From: Aquarana catesbeiana
Lineage: Eukaryota > Chordata > Amphibia > Anura > Ranidae
DNA: 64,000 nt
Assembly (NCBI RefSeq): GCF_042186555.1
Contig: NC_133329.1
Location: forward strand, 75,160,557 to 75,224,556
Reading direction: 5' to 3'
Positions 24,801 to 34,400 of this stretch are shown piece by piece. The notes below the pieces were generated by a model. It was not told the DNA's origin and ran no database searches. It was given only the letters and a program-made list of their open reading frames with translations. Positions within the stretch are counted from its first letter, which is position 1, and each line of letters begins with the position of its first letter. The position numbers and the translations under genes are program-made.

Positions 24801-25635
24801 CATCATATGCAGCCACCTGTGCCCATCAAATGCAGCCACCTGTGCCCATCATATGCAGCCACTTGTGCCCATCATATGCAGCCACTTGTCCCCATCATAT
24901 GCAGCCACCTGTGCCCATCAATTGCAGCAACTTGTGCCCATCAAACACAGCCACTTGTGCCCATCAAATGCAGCCACTTGTGCCCACCAAACGCAGCCAC
25001 TTGTGCCCACCAAATGCAGCCACTTGTGCCCATCATATGCAGCCACCTGGGCCCATGAAACGCAGCCACTTGTGCCCATAAAATGCAGCCACCTGTGCCC
25101 ATCAATACAGCCACTTGCCCATCAAATGCAGCCACTTGTGCCCATCAAATGCAGACACTTGTGCCCATCAAATGCAGACACTTGTGCCCATCATATGCAG
25201 CCACCTGTGCCCATCAAATGCAGCCACTTGTGCCCATCAAATGCAGCCACCTGTGCTCATCATATGCAGCCAATTGCCCATCAAATGCAGCCACTTGTGC
25301 CCATCATATGCAGCCACTTGTGCCCATCATATGCAGCCACCTGTGCCCATCAAAGGCAGCCACCTGTGCCCATGAAATGTAGCCACCTGTGCCCATCAAA
25401 TGCAGCCACTTGTGCCCATCATATGCAGCCACTTGTGCCCATCATATGCAGCCACTTGTGCCCATCATATGCAGCCACTTGCGCCCATCATATGCAGCCA
25501 CCTTTGCCCATCAATTGCAGCTACTTGTGCCCATCAAACGCAACCACTTGTGCCCATCATATGCAGCCACCTGTGCTCATCAAACGCAGTCATTGTGCCC
25601 ATCATATGCAGCCACTTGCCCATCAAAAGCAGCCA
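15836..25635. repeat. Giant 23-bp minisatellite, about 9.8 kb
   Basis: Roughly 420 tandem copies of a 23-bp unit, CAGCCACTTGTGCCCATC followed by a variable AAATG, ATATG, AACG, ACACAG or ATTG end. Recurrent variants are CACCTG for CACTTG, GATGAAACG ends, a shortened CACTTGCCCATC form and a CATCAATACAG form. They recur in the same order, giving higher-order repeats. All three plus frames stay open for hundreds of codons because 23 bp is stop-free and not a multiple of three. These frames are not genes. The array fills most of the HMOX2-NMRAL1 intergenic space. Confidence 0.97.
16205..19346. repeat. 1,453-bp higher-order tandem duplication within the array
   Basis: Sequence at x recurs at x + 1453 with almost no change. 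Examples are 16621 to 18074, 16799 to 18252, 16911 to 18364 and 17665 to 19118. One visible difference is C-ATTAAATG at about 17387 against C-ATCAAATG at about 18840. Matching decays left of about 16300 and stops near 19346, so about 2.1 copies are present. It is a recent unequal exchange or slippage event. Confidence 0.9.
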
Positions 25636-25836
25636 CCAGTGCCCCCTGACCCGCACGCGGATTGCATCTCTGGCACCCCCCGCGCGCGGACTGCGGCTCC
25701 GTCACCCCCCGCGAGCCGATCGCTGCTCCGGTACCCCCCAGCATGCAGATTGTGGCTCTGACAGAGCCGAGGGGACTTACCGCAGCACTGTCCTCTCAGA
25801 GTGGTGGCTCCAGTGTGTGTCTCCTCGCTCCTCTTC
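25636..25836. other. GC-rich right flank of the satellite
   Basis: It contains GCACCCCCCGCGCGCGGACT and related CCCCCCGCG motifs three times (about 25672-25735), which look like decayed larger repeats, then unique sequence up to the start of duplication copy A. Confidence 0.5.
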
Positions 25837-26637
25837 TGGAAGGGACTCAGAGAGCGCTAAATGTCCTTGGGTTAGGGGCACAAATTACTTGTCTTGCCTT
25901 GGCTGCTGACAACCAATGCTACGAAAATAATTTTACTGTTAGGGGTCCCCACAACTCGGCAAATTTTATCAAGGGGTCATGACACTAGAGGGGTTGAGAA
26001 CCACTGATCTATGACATCAGGACTATACAGACTAAGCACCATGAGGGGTTGATACACCACTGCTCACCCTGTGCTATGGGGAGGGCATTGGCTGCTAGTT
26101 GTATGAATTAGAGCAGCAGGGCCAGGGGAATTATTTAACCAAACTTGATGGATGGATTGATAGGTGGTAAATAGGTGGTTAAATAAAGCAGAGCATGTTT
26201 CAGGTAAGCCACAAGATGGCCATTGTTCACTTACATTTATTGTTTTTCTTGGAGTTCAACTTTAATTTTTTTTTTTGTAATTTTTACTTTCTCCATGAAC
26301 AGATAATCTTAAATTACACACATTGAAACCTTATATGTCTTAACATATAGAACCATGCCCATTGATTGTTTGCTTCTGTAATTTATAATCCTTCTTTTTG
26401 CCCGTCAATCTCATCACCTCCACATGAACGTTACGGAAGAGCGCTGCATCTTAATGACGAAGGTTTCGATTGGCTGGCGGGCTTCCACAGGTAAAACACT
26501 GCACCCTGGATTGTGTGCACAGGGATCAATACATAATTGGCTATGGAATCAGAGAACAAAATGCTGCATTCCGGGCAGATCTGGATCTGGAGATCTGGAC
26601 CAGCTTCAACTTATTGGCCTGGGAAATATATTTGCAT

Positions 26638-26705
26638 TGCTGAGTCACATGGGCCGCATGAATAGATAAGTGGGAGAAGGAGGGGCACCCTAATTTTATA
26701 TAAAG
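26638..26705 (+). promoter_or_regulatory. NMRAL1: NMRAL1 promoter A (ARE-like site and TATA box)
   Basis: TGCTGAGTCA at 26638-26647 fits the AP-1/MARE core, and its complement TGACTCAGC fits the NRF2 antioxidant response element core. TATATAAAG lies at 26697-26705, about 60 bases before the ATG. That spacing is sensible for a start about 30 bases downstream of the TATA box and a short 5' UTR. The motif call is a consensus match only. Confidence 0.6.
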
Positions 26706-26763
26706 CTGAGGGTTCTTTGTCTTCTGGTTAATTTATTACCACTCGCCTCTTAACTCATTCACC

Positions 26764-26803
26764 ATGGCTGGAAAGGAAATTATTGTGGTTTTTGGGGCCA
26801 CTG
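26764..26803 (+). CDS. NMRAL1: Upstream duplicate of NMRAL1 first coding exon (1A)
   Basis: ATG in a good Kozak context (CACCATGG) encodes MAGKEIIVVFGAT plus one base, followed by consensus donor GTAAGTAAATGA. It has the same peptide and phase as exon 1B. The two exons differ at two synonymous Ile codons (ATT here, ATC in 1B). It can in principle splice to exon 2 at 31456, skipping 1B, because 1B has no acceptor. It is therefore either a working alternative first exon or a remnant of a partial gene duplication. Confidence 0.75.
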
Positions 26804-26825
26804 GTAAGTAAATGACTGAATGTCG

Positions 26826-26875
26826 CAACAGCACAGAGGCTCAGTGGTCAGCACTGTTACCCTGTAGGGTTGTTA
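26826..26875 (+). repeat. tRNA-derived SINE 5' fragment in intron 1
   Basis: AGGCTCAGTGGTCAGCACTG followed by TTACCCTGTAGG resembles the tRNA-like head (box A region) of the SINE at 32701-33008. The same fragment occurs in duplication copy B at about 29818-29867. It is too short to define the family firmly. Confidence 0.45.
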
Positions 26876-27229
26876 CTATGTAGATTCATCTACAATCTAT
26901 CCAAACCTCATAGTACAGTGTTTAGTACAACCTGAAGAGTTCAACTATTAGACCGTCTCTTTAATCATTATGGGACTCTATTAGTGCAATCTCTGCAAGT
27001 TCCTGCACACCTATTGTACCTGTTGAGGGTCTTTCACTCTCATTGACAGTGTTTTTTTACTTTTTTATTACGGAGGATGTAAATGGTGGAGCTGGAACAC
27101 ATGAAGATGGATAGGAACACTCAAAACTTACAGGTGGTCAGGAATTATGGCAAGGAGAGCCTGCTGTTGGAGTACCCAATACGGTCTTTCTCAACAGGGT
27201 TCTATGGAAGCCTAGGATTCCTCTAGAAC

Positions 27230-28230
27230 CGGGGTCTCCAAACCTTCTAAGCATAGGGCCAGTTTACTGTCCTTCAAGCTTTAGGAGGGCTGGACTGTGG
27301 TCAGTGGGAGTAGAAAATGCCCTGGCATCAGTGCCCCACCCTTGGTTTTATTGGGGGCGATAGTGCCCTATTGTTGATATCAATGAGAAGAATAGTGCCC
27401 CATTGATGATGTCAGTAGGGGGAATGGTGCTCCGTCATTGGTATCAGTTGGTGGAATAGTGCCTCATGGGCTGGATAAAGGTAAACAAAGGGCCACATCC
27501 GGCCCCCAATCCACAGTTTGGAGACAACTGCTCTAGAGGTTGCTAGTGGTTCCTTGACTAATCATTAATGTAACCACTGGGGTAAAGGACATTTTACCTC
27601 CAATTTTCCACCATTGTAAAGACATTTGTCCACTGACCATCAATGTAAGCTATGGGGGCAGGGGAAGTAAAAGATATTGATATGAGATGCCCCTTGGCTC
27701 TTTGACCATAAATGTAAAAAGCCCTACTCAGCTGAACTACAATGTAAGTGGGACCCTTCTTCACTGACCACCAATCTAAGAAGGCATTTTTTCACTGACC
27801 ATCAATGTAAGGGAGTGAGGGGCTTCTCCACTGATCACTAAAGTAAAATATATTCTTCATCCAGCTGTCCACCAATATGAGATGTCCCTTGTCTCATTGA
27901 TCATAAATGTAAGACGTCCTTCTCTGCTGACCTACAATGTAAGTGGGGTTTTAATCCACTGACTGCCAATCTAAGGATATGTAAGGAGGGGATCTCCCCT
28001 GATTGCTAAAGAAAAGTAAAGTAAAGGATATTCTTCCTCTAGTTGTCCACCAATGGGAGATGTCTCTCGGCTCATTGACTATAAATGTAAGAAGCCCTTT
28101 TCTGCTGATCTACAATGTAAGTGGGACCCTTCTCTGCTGACGACCAATCTAAGGAGACATTTCTCCACTGACATCCAATCTAAGAAGACATTTCTCCACT
28201 GACTCTCAATTTAAGCGGGGGGGGGGGGGG
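27230..28230. repeat. Intron 1 degenerate tandem repeats (copy A)
   Basis: Bases 27233-27530 form a dispersed repeat (GGGCCAGTTTACTGTCC, GGCTGGACTGTGG). It contains a short array of AATAGTGCC-type units that, in reverse complement, matches the 63.2-64.0 kb minisatellite. Bases 27560-28230 hold diverged units around CACTGACCATCAATGTAAG at irregular 60-70-base spacing. The same sequence is present in copy B at about 30200-31150. Confidence 0.75.
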
Positions 28231-28496
28231 GGCATTTTCACTCTTTTTTTTCTTTCTGGTAAGTATAATTTGTTTTTACTTCATGATTAGATAGAGCACA
28301 GTTTTTCTGATTAATGCTACAACTTACTGGTTGTGCTACTGTACTGTGAGCAGTCGTAGTAAATAATTTCTAACAGGGGTTCCCTAAAACATTAAAATTA
28401 TTTAAGGGTTCCTCTCGGGTGAAAAGGTTGAGAAAGGCTGATCTAAGATAAATAAAAAAACAAGGACTGGGTCTGCCCACCACACTTGTATTACAG

Positions 28497-28834
28497 ATCA
28501 GCAGATGACTTGATCAAGAGCATCAAAGTTGGCTAATCAGAACTCCCCACCAGCACTGCCACTCATCCCAACTCCCCGCCATTCATCCCACCCCCACCAA
28601 GGAGTAAGAGAAGGAATAAAAATAGAGAATACATGGAAGGGAGAGGAAAAGAGGGGGAGGAACAAAGAAAAGGGAGAGAAAGAATAAGAGAAAGAACAAG
28701 AAAGGCGGCTAGAGAGAGGGATGGGGGAAAAAAAACAAGACATTAGGAAAGAGAGAGATAAAAGGGAAGGAAAGGAGAACAAAGAGAGTGGTACATCCTA
28801 AAATGTACCATAAGGGATTTTAATATTGTACGAG
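28497..28834. other. Purine-rich spacer between the two duplication copies
   Basis: Bases 28610-28795 are almost entirely A and G (GGGAGAGGAAAAGAGGGGGA and similar), forming a polypurine/polypyrimidine tract with triplex potential. Copies A and B do not share this segment, so it marks the breakpoint or a later insertion. Confidence 0.7.
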
Positions 28835-31413
28835 TGGAAGGGACTCAGTGAGCGCTAAATGTCCATGGGTTAGGGGTGCAAATGACTTGTCTTGCCTTGG
28901 GTGCTGAAAACCCACGCTACGAAAATATTTTTACTGTTAGGGGTCCCCACAACCTGGGAAATTTTATCAAGGGGTCACGGCACTAGAAGGGTTGAGAACC
29001 ACTGATCTATGACATCAGAACTACAGACTAAGCACCATGAGGGGTTGATACACCACTGCTCACCCTGTGCTATGGGGAGGGCATTGGCTGCTACTTGTAT
29101 GAATTAGAGCAGCTGGGCCAGGGGAATTATTTAACCAAACTTGATGGATAGATTGATAGGTGGTAAATAGGTGGTTAAATAAAGCAGAGCATGTTTCAGG
29201 TAAGCCACAAGATGGCCATTGTTCACCTACATTTATTGTTTTTCTTGGAGTTCAACTTTTATTTTTTTTGTAATTTTTACTTTCTCCATGAACAGATAAT
29301 CCTAAATTACACACATTGAAACCTTATATGTCTTAACATATAGAACCATGCCCGTTGATTGTTTGCTTCAGTAATTTATAATCCTTTTTGCTTGTCAATC
29401 TCATCACCTCCACAATAACGTTAAGGAAGAGCGCTGCATCTTAACCACAAAGGTTTTGATTGGCTGGCGGGCTTCCACAGGTAAAACACTGCACCCTGGA
29501 TTGTGTGCACAGGGATCAATACATAATTGCCTATGGAATCAGAGAACAAAACGCTGCATTCCAGGCAGATCTGGATCTGGAGATCTGGACCAGCTTCAAC
29601 TTTTTGGCCTGGGAAATATTTGCATTGCTGAGTCACATGGGCAGAATGCATAGACAAGTGGGCGAAGGAGGGGCACCCTAATTTTATATAAAGCTGAGGG
29701 TTCTTTGTCTTCTGGTTAATTTATTACCACTCGCTTCTTAACTCATTCACCATGGCTGGAAAGGAAATCATCGTGGTTTTTGGGGCCACTGGTAAGTAAA
29801 TGACTGAATGTTGCAACAACACAGAGGCTCAGTGGTCAGCACTGTTACCCTGTAGGGTTGTTACTATGTAGATTCATCTACAATCTATCCAAACCTCATA
29901 GTACAGTGTTTAGTACAATCTGCAGAGTTCAACTATTAGACAGTCTCTTTAATCATTATGGGACTCTATTAGTGCAATCTCTGCAAGTTCCTGCACACCT
30001 CTTGAGGGTCTTTCACTCTCGTTGACAGTGTTTTTTACTTTTTTATTACGGAGATGATGGAGCTGGAACACATGAAGATGTATAGGAACACTCAAAACTT
30101 ACAGGTGGTCAGGAATTATGCCAGGGATAGCTTGCTGTTGGAGTAACCAATACGGTCTTTCTCAAGTGTTCCATGGAAGCCTAGGGTTCCTCTAGAACAG
30201 GGGTCTCCAAACTTTCTAAGCATAGGGCCAGTTTACTGTCCTTCAAGCTTTAGGAGGGCTGGACTGTGGTCAATGGGAGTAGAAAATGCCCTGGCATCAG
30301 TTCCCCATCCTTGGTTTTAATGAGGACAATAGTGCCCTATTGTTGATATCAATGAGAATAATAGTACCCCATTGATGATGTCAGTAGGGGGAATGGTGCT
30401 CCGTCATTGGTATCAGTTGGTAGAATAGTGCCTCAAGGGCTAGATAAAGGTAAACAAAGGGCCACATCCGGCCCCCAATCCACAGTTTGGAGACAACTGC
30501 TCTAGAGGTTGCTAGTGGTTCCTTAACTAATCATTAATATAACCACTAGGGTAAAGGACATTTTACCTCCAATTGTCCACCATTGTAAAGACATTTGTCC
30601 ACTGACCATCAGTGTAAGCTATGGGGGCAGGGGGAGTATAAGATATTGATATGAGATGCCCCTTGGCTCTTTGACCACAAATGTAAGAAGCCCTACTCTG
30701 CTAACCTACAAGGTACTACAATGTAAGTGGCACCCTTCTTCACTGACCACCAATCTAAGAAGGCATTTTTTCACTGACCATCAATGTAAGGGAGTGAGGG
30801 GCTTCTCCACTGATCACTAAAGTAAAATATATTCTTCATCCAGCTGTCCACCAATAGGAGATGTCCCTTGGCTCATTGATCACAAATGTAAGACGTCCTT
30901 CTCTGCTGACCTACAATGTAAGTGGGGTTTTTCTCCACTGACTGCCAATCTAAGGATTTGTAAGGAGGGGATCTCCACTGATTGCTAAAGTAAAGGATAT
31001 TCTTCCTCTAGTTGTCCACCAATGGGAGAAGGCTCATTGACGATAAATGTAAGACGCCATTTTCTGCTGATCTACAATGTAAGTGGGACCCTTCTCTGCT
31101 GACGACCAATCTAAGGAGACATTTCTCCACTGACCCTCAATGTAGGGGGGGCATTTTCACTCTATTTTTCTTTCTGGTATAATTTGTTTTTACTTTCATT
31201 TCATAATTAGATAGAGCACAGTTTTTATGATTAACGCTACAACTTACTGGTCGTGCTACTGTACTGTGAGCAGTAGTAGTAAATAATTTTTAACAGGGGT
31301 TCCCTAAAACGTTAACATTATTTAAGGGTTTCTCTGGGGTGAAAAGGTTGAGAAAGGCTTATTTAAGATAAATAAAAAGCCAAGGACTGGCTCTGCCCAC
31401 CACACTTGTATTA
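28835..31413. repeat. Segmental duplication copy B
   Basis: Second copy of 25837-28496. It is directly followed by unique intron sequence and exon 2, so it is in the ancestral position relative to the gene body. It carries its own promoter and exon 1B. Confidence 0.93.
29626..29693 (+). promoter_or_regulatory. NMRAL1: NMRAL1 promoter B (ARE-like site and TATA box)
   Basis: TGCTGAGTCA at 29626-29635 and TATATAAAG at 29685-29693 are both identical to promoter A, although the sequence between them differs at several places. Distance from TATA to the ATG is again about 60 bases. Preservation of both motifs in the two copies hints at function. Confidence 0.62.
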
Positions 31414-34400
31414 CAACTAAGATATTATATTCATGGGGGTCCCTTTCTCTCATAGGTGCCCAAGGTAATTCAGTGGCTTGTGCTCTATTGGAAGACTGCA
31501 CCTTTGCGGTCAGAGCAGTGACCCGGGACCCCAGTAAACCAGCTGCTGCAAAACTGAAGCAAGCCGGCGCAGAGGTGGTAGCTGGGGATCTGGACGATGA
31601 GAAGAGTTTGGAAGCTGCGCTAAAAGGAGCTCATGGAGCTTTTGTGGTCACCAATACGTCGGACCACCACTCTGACCATAACAAGGAAATCACCCAGGTA
31701 AACATTAATGGGCAGGGCTTTTTTCAGCTGGAACGTGGGGTTTATTGTTGTTGGGAAGGATCTATTGTTGTTGGGGTTGTCTATTGTTGCTGGGTGGATC
31801 TGTTGTTGCTGGAAAGCATCTATTGTTGGGGGAATCTATTATTGCACGGGGAATATATTGTTGCTCGGGGGGGGGGGGGTCTATTGTTGCTGGCTGCAGG
31901 AGATTTATCTTACCGACTTTCTTATATAAAATGAAAACGCTGCTCAAACTGACCCAGAGCTTCAGTTGTAAAGGTGGCTACCAGTGCTGCTCCGGCCATG
32001 CGCTGGACATGTTTCGCCCTTCCCTCCGGGGTTTGGTCAAAGGATGCTGATGCCTGCTTCCACATTCTGGACACCGGCAGGGAGAAGTGTAATCCTCCAG
32101 CTTTGAGCGGTGCTCTAAGTTCGAATGCGATTACCGACTTTCTTGTTATCATTAACAAATTCCAAAAAATTACTTCTTTACACCACAAAATGATACTTGG
32201 TTCTGTATTCTCTAAACAGGGTGGTACTGGGAGGTGGGTAGGGGGTGGAATCAAGGGATATGGCTTAGAGTGGGGGGGTCATGAAGACAAAGGGTGACTC
32301 AGAAGGGGGGGAGGGGGTACCTGCACCTATTCTCTAAGAAAAAAAGCTCTGCTAATGGGAATTGCGATAATATACTGCAAAGTATCCCTGGAATATACAC
32401 TGGAAAGAGTGCAGGGAAGGGATACTAAAACTACCACAGTTGACCTCTTTAAGAAAATGTTGGTTCCTGGCTGTCTCTGGCTTTAGGGTAGAGATTTGTA
32501 TTAATACATGTACTATTTAACTGCCAACATTTCTTATATTGCACCAGACATTTAGTCTAGCCTTCTGTTCATGGTTTGGATTATTTTTAAATGCCAATAT
32601 AAGGAAGAGTAGAGGAGAATAAAGAGTGGATTAACATACTCCTACCTGGGGGTCTATTTATTAATGTTTTCACCCAAGATGCACACAGTTTTCACCCACC
32701 AGCATGGTGGCTAAGTGGTTAGCACTTCCTAGCAGCACTAGGGTCACCGATTCAAATTAAATTGCAACCACGGCACTACCTGCACAGAGTTTGCATGTTC
32801 TCCCTGTGCCTGTGTGGGTTTCCTCCGGGTACTCTCGTTTCCTCCCACACTACAAAGACATGCTGGTAGGTTAATTGATGACTGTCTAAATTGGCCCTAG
32901 TATGTGTATGAATGAATGTGAGTTAGGGGCTTTAGATTGTAAGCTCCTTGGGGACAGGGACTGATGTGAATGTTCAATGTATATGTAAAGCGCTGCATAA
33001 ATATACTGTATGGTACTAGATGAGTACCTGTAATACATAAACAGATGTTTTTTAACCACTTAACAACTGGGCACTTAAACCCCCTTCCTAACCAGACCAA
33101 TTTTCAGCTTTCGGTGCTCTCACATTTTGAATGACAATTACTCAGTCATACAACACTACCCATATGAAATTTTTGTCCTTTTTTCACACAAATAGAGCTT
33201 TCTTTTGGTGGTATTTAATCACAGTTGGGTTTTTTTATTTTTTGCGCTATAAAAGAAAAAAGACTGAAAATTCTGTAAAAAAATGAATTTTTCTTTGTTT
33301 CCGTTATAAAATTGATCATATTCGTGATTTTTCTTCGTAAATTTTGGCCAAAATTTATACTGCTACATATCTTTGGTAAAAATAAGTACAAATTGGTGTA
33401 TATTATTTGGTCTTTGTGAAAGTCCAAAATCTGTGGTGCTAATATCTGAAAATTGATCACACCTGAAGTACTGACGGCCTATCTCATTTCTTGAGACCCT
33501 AACATGCCAGAAAAGTACAAATACCCCCCAAATGACCCCTTTTTGGAAAGAAGACATTCCAAGGTATTTAGAAAGATGCATGGTGAGTTTTTTTAAGTTG
33601 TAATTTTTTCCCACAATTCTTTGCAAAATCAAGATTTTTTTTTTCTTTTTTTTTTTTCACTAAATTGTCATATTAGCAGGTTATTTCTCACACACAGCAT
33701 ATGCATACCACAAATTACACCCCAAAACACATTCTGCTATTACTCCTGAGTATGGCGATACCACATGTGTGAGACTTTTACACAGCGTGGCCACAGAGAG
33801 GCTCAACATGCAGGGAGCACCTGCAGGCGTTCTGGAGCACCCAGGCCAATTCTGACATTTCTCTCCTACATGTAAAAATCATCATTTATTTGCTAGAAAA
33901 TTACATAGAACCCCAAAACCATTATATATGCTTTTTTAGCAAAGACCCTAAAGAATACAATGGCGGTTGTTTCAACTTTTTATCTGCGCAGCAATTTTTT
34001 TAATGCTTTTTTTGGGAAAAAAAACTGTTTTGTGCTTAAAAAAAAACAAAACAGTAAAGTTGGCCCAATGTTCTTCCATAATGTGAAAGATGAAGTTACG
34101 CCGAGTAAATAGATACCTAACATGTCACCCTTCAAAATTGCACATGCTCGTGGAATGGCGCCAAACTTCACTACTTAAAAATCCCCATAGGCGACGCTTT
34201 AAAATTTTTTACTGGTTACATGTTTTGAGTTGCAGAGGAGGTCTAGGACCAAAATTATTGCTCTCACTCTAACGTTCGCAGCGATACCTCACATGTGTGG
34301 TGTGAACACCGTTTTCATATGTGGGCAGGACTTACATGTGCGTTCGCTTCTGCATGCGAGCACACAGGGACAGGGGCGCTTTAAAAAATGTTTTTCTTTT

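Larger units (their letters stand above)
25837..28496. repeat. Segmental duplication copy A (NMRAL1 promoter, exon 1, part of intron 1)
   Basis: It matches 28835-31413 in order throughout, from TGGAAGGGACTCAG to CCCACCACACTTGTATTACA, with scattered substitutions and small indels. It carries ARE-like and TATA motifs, a first coding exon (26764-26803) and intron 1 minisatellite sequence. Copy B is contiguous with exon 2. Copy A is separated from copy B by a 338-bp unrelated purine-rich segment. Confidence 0.93.

Noticed and set aside
15836..25635. CRISPR-like array of short repeats
   Set aside because: Units are directly contiguous without unique spacers and the genome is vertebrate, so it is a minisatellite.
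15836..25761. Very long open frames (up to 635 codons) in the 23-bp array, cysteine-rich 'CAHQMQPLVPIKCSHLCP' type
   Set aside because: All three plus frames are open because the 23-bp unit lacks stops and is not a multiple of three. No splice or start context, and the same peptides appear phase-shifted in every frame.
26764..29791. Two tandem complete NMRAL1 genes
   Set aside because: Only one set of exons 2-5 exists in the window. Copy A carries just promoter, exon 1 and part of intron 1.
32701..32775. Functional tRNA gene
   Set aside because: Only the tRNA-like head of a SINE. Box B is degenerate and the acceptor stem cannot be formed.
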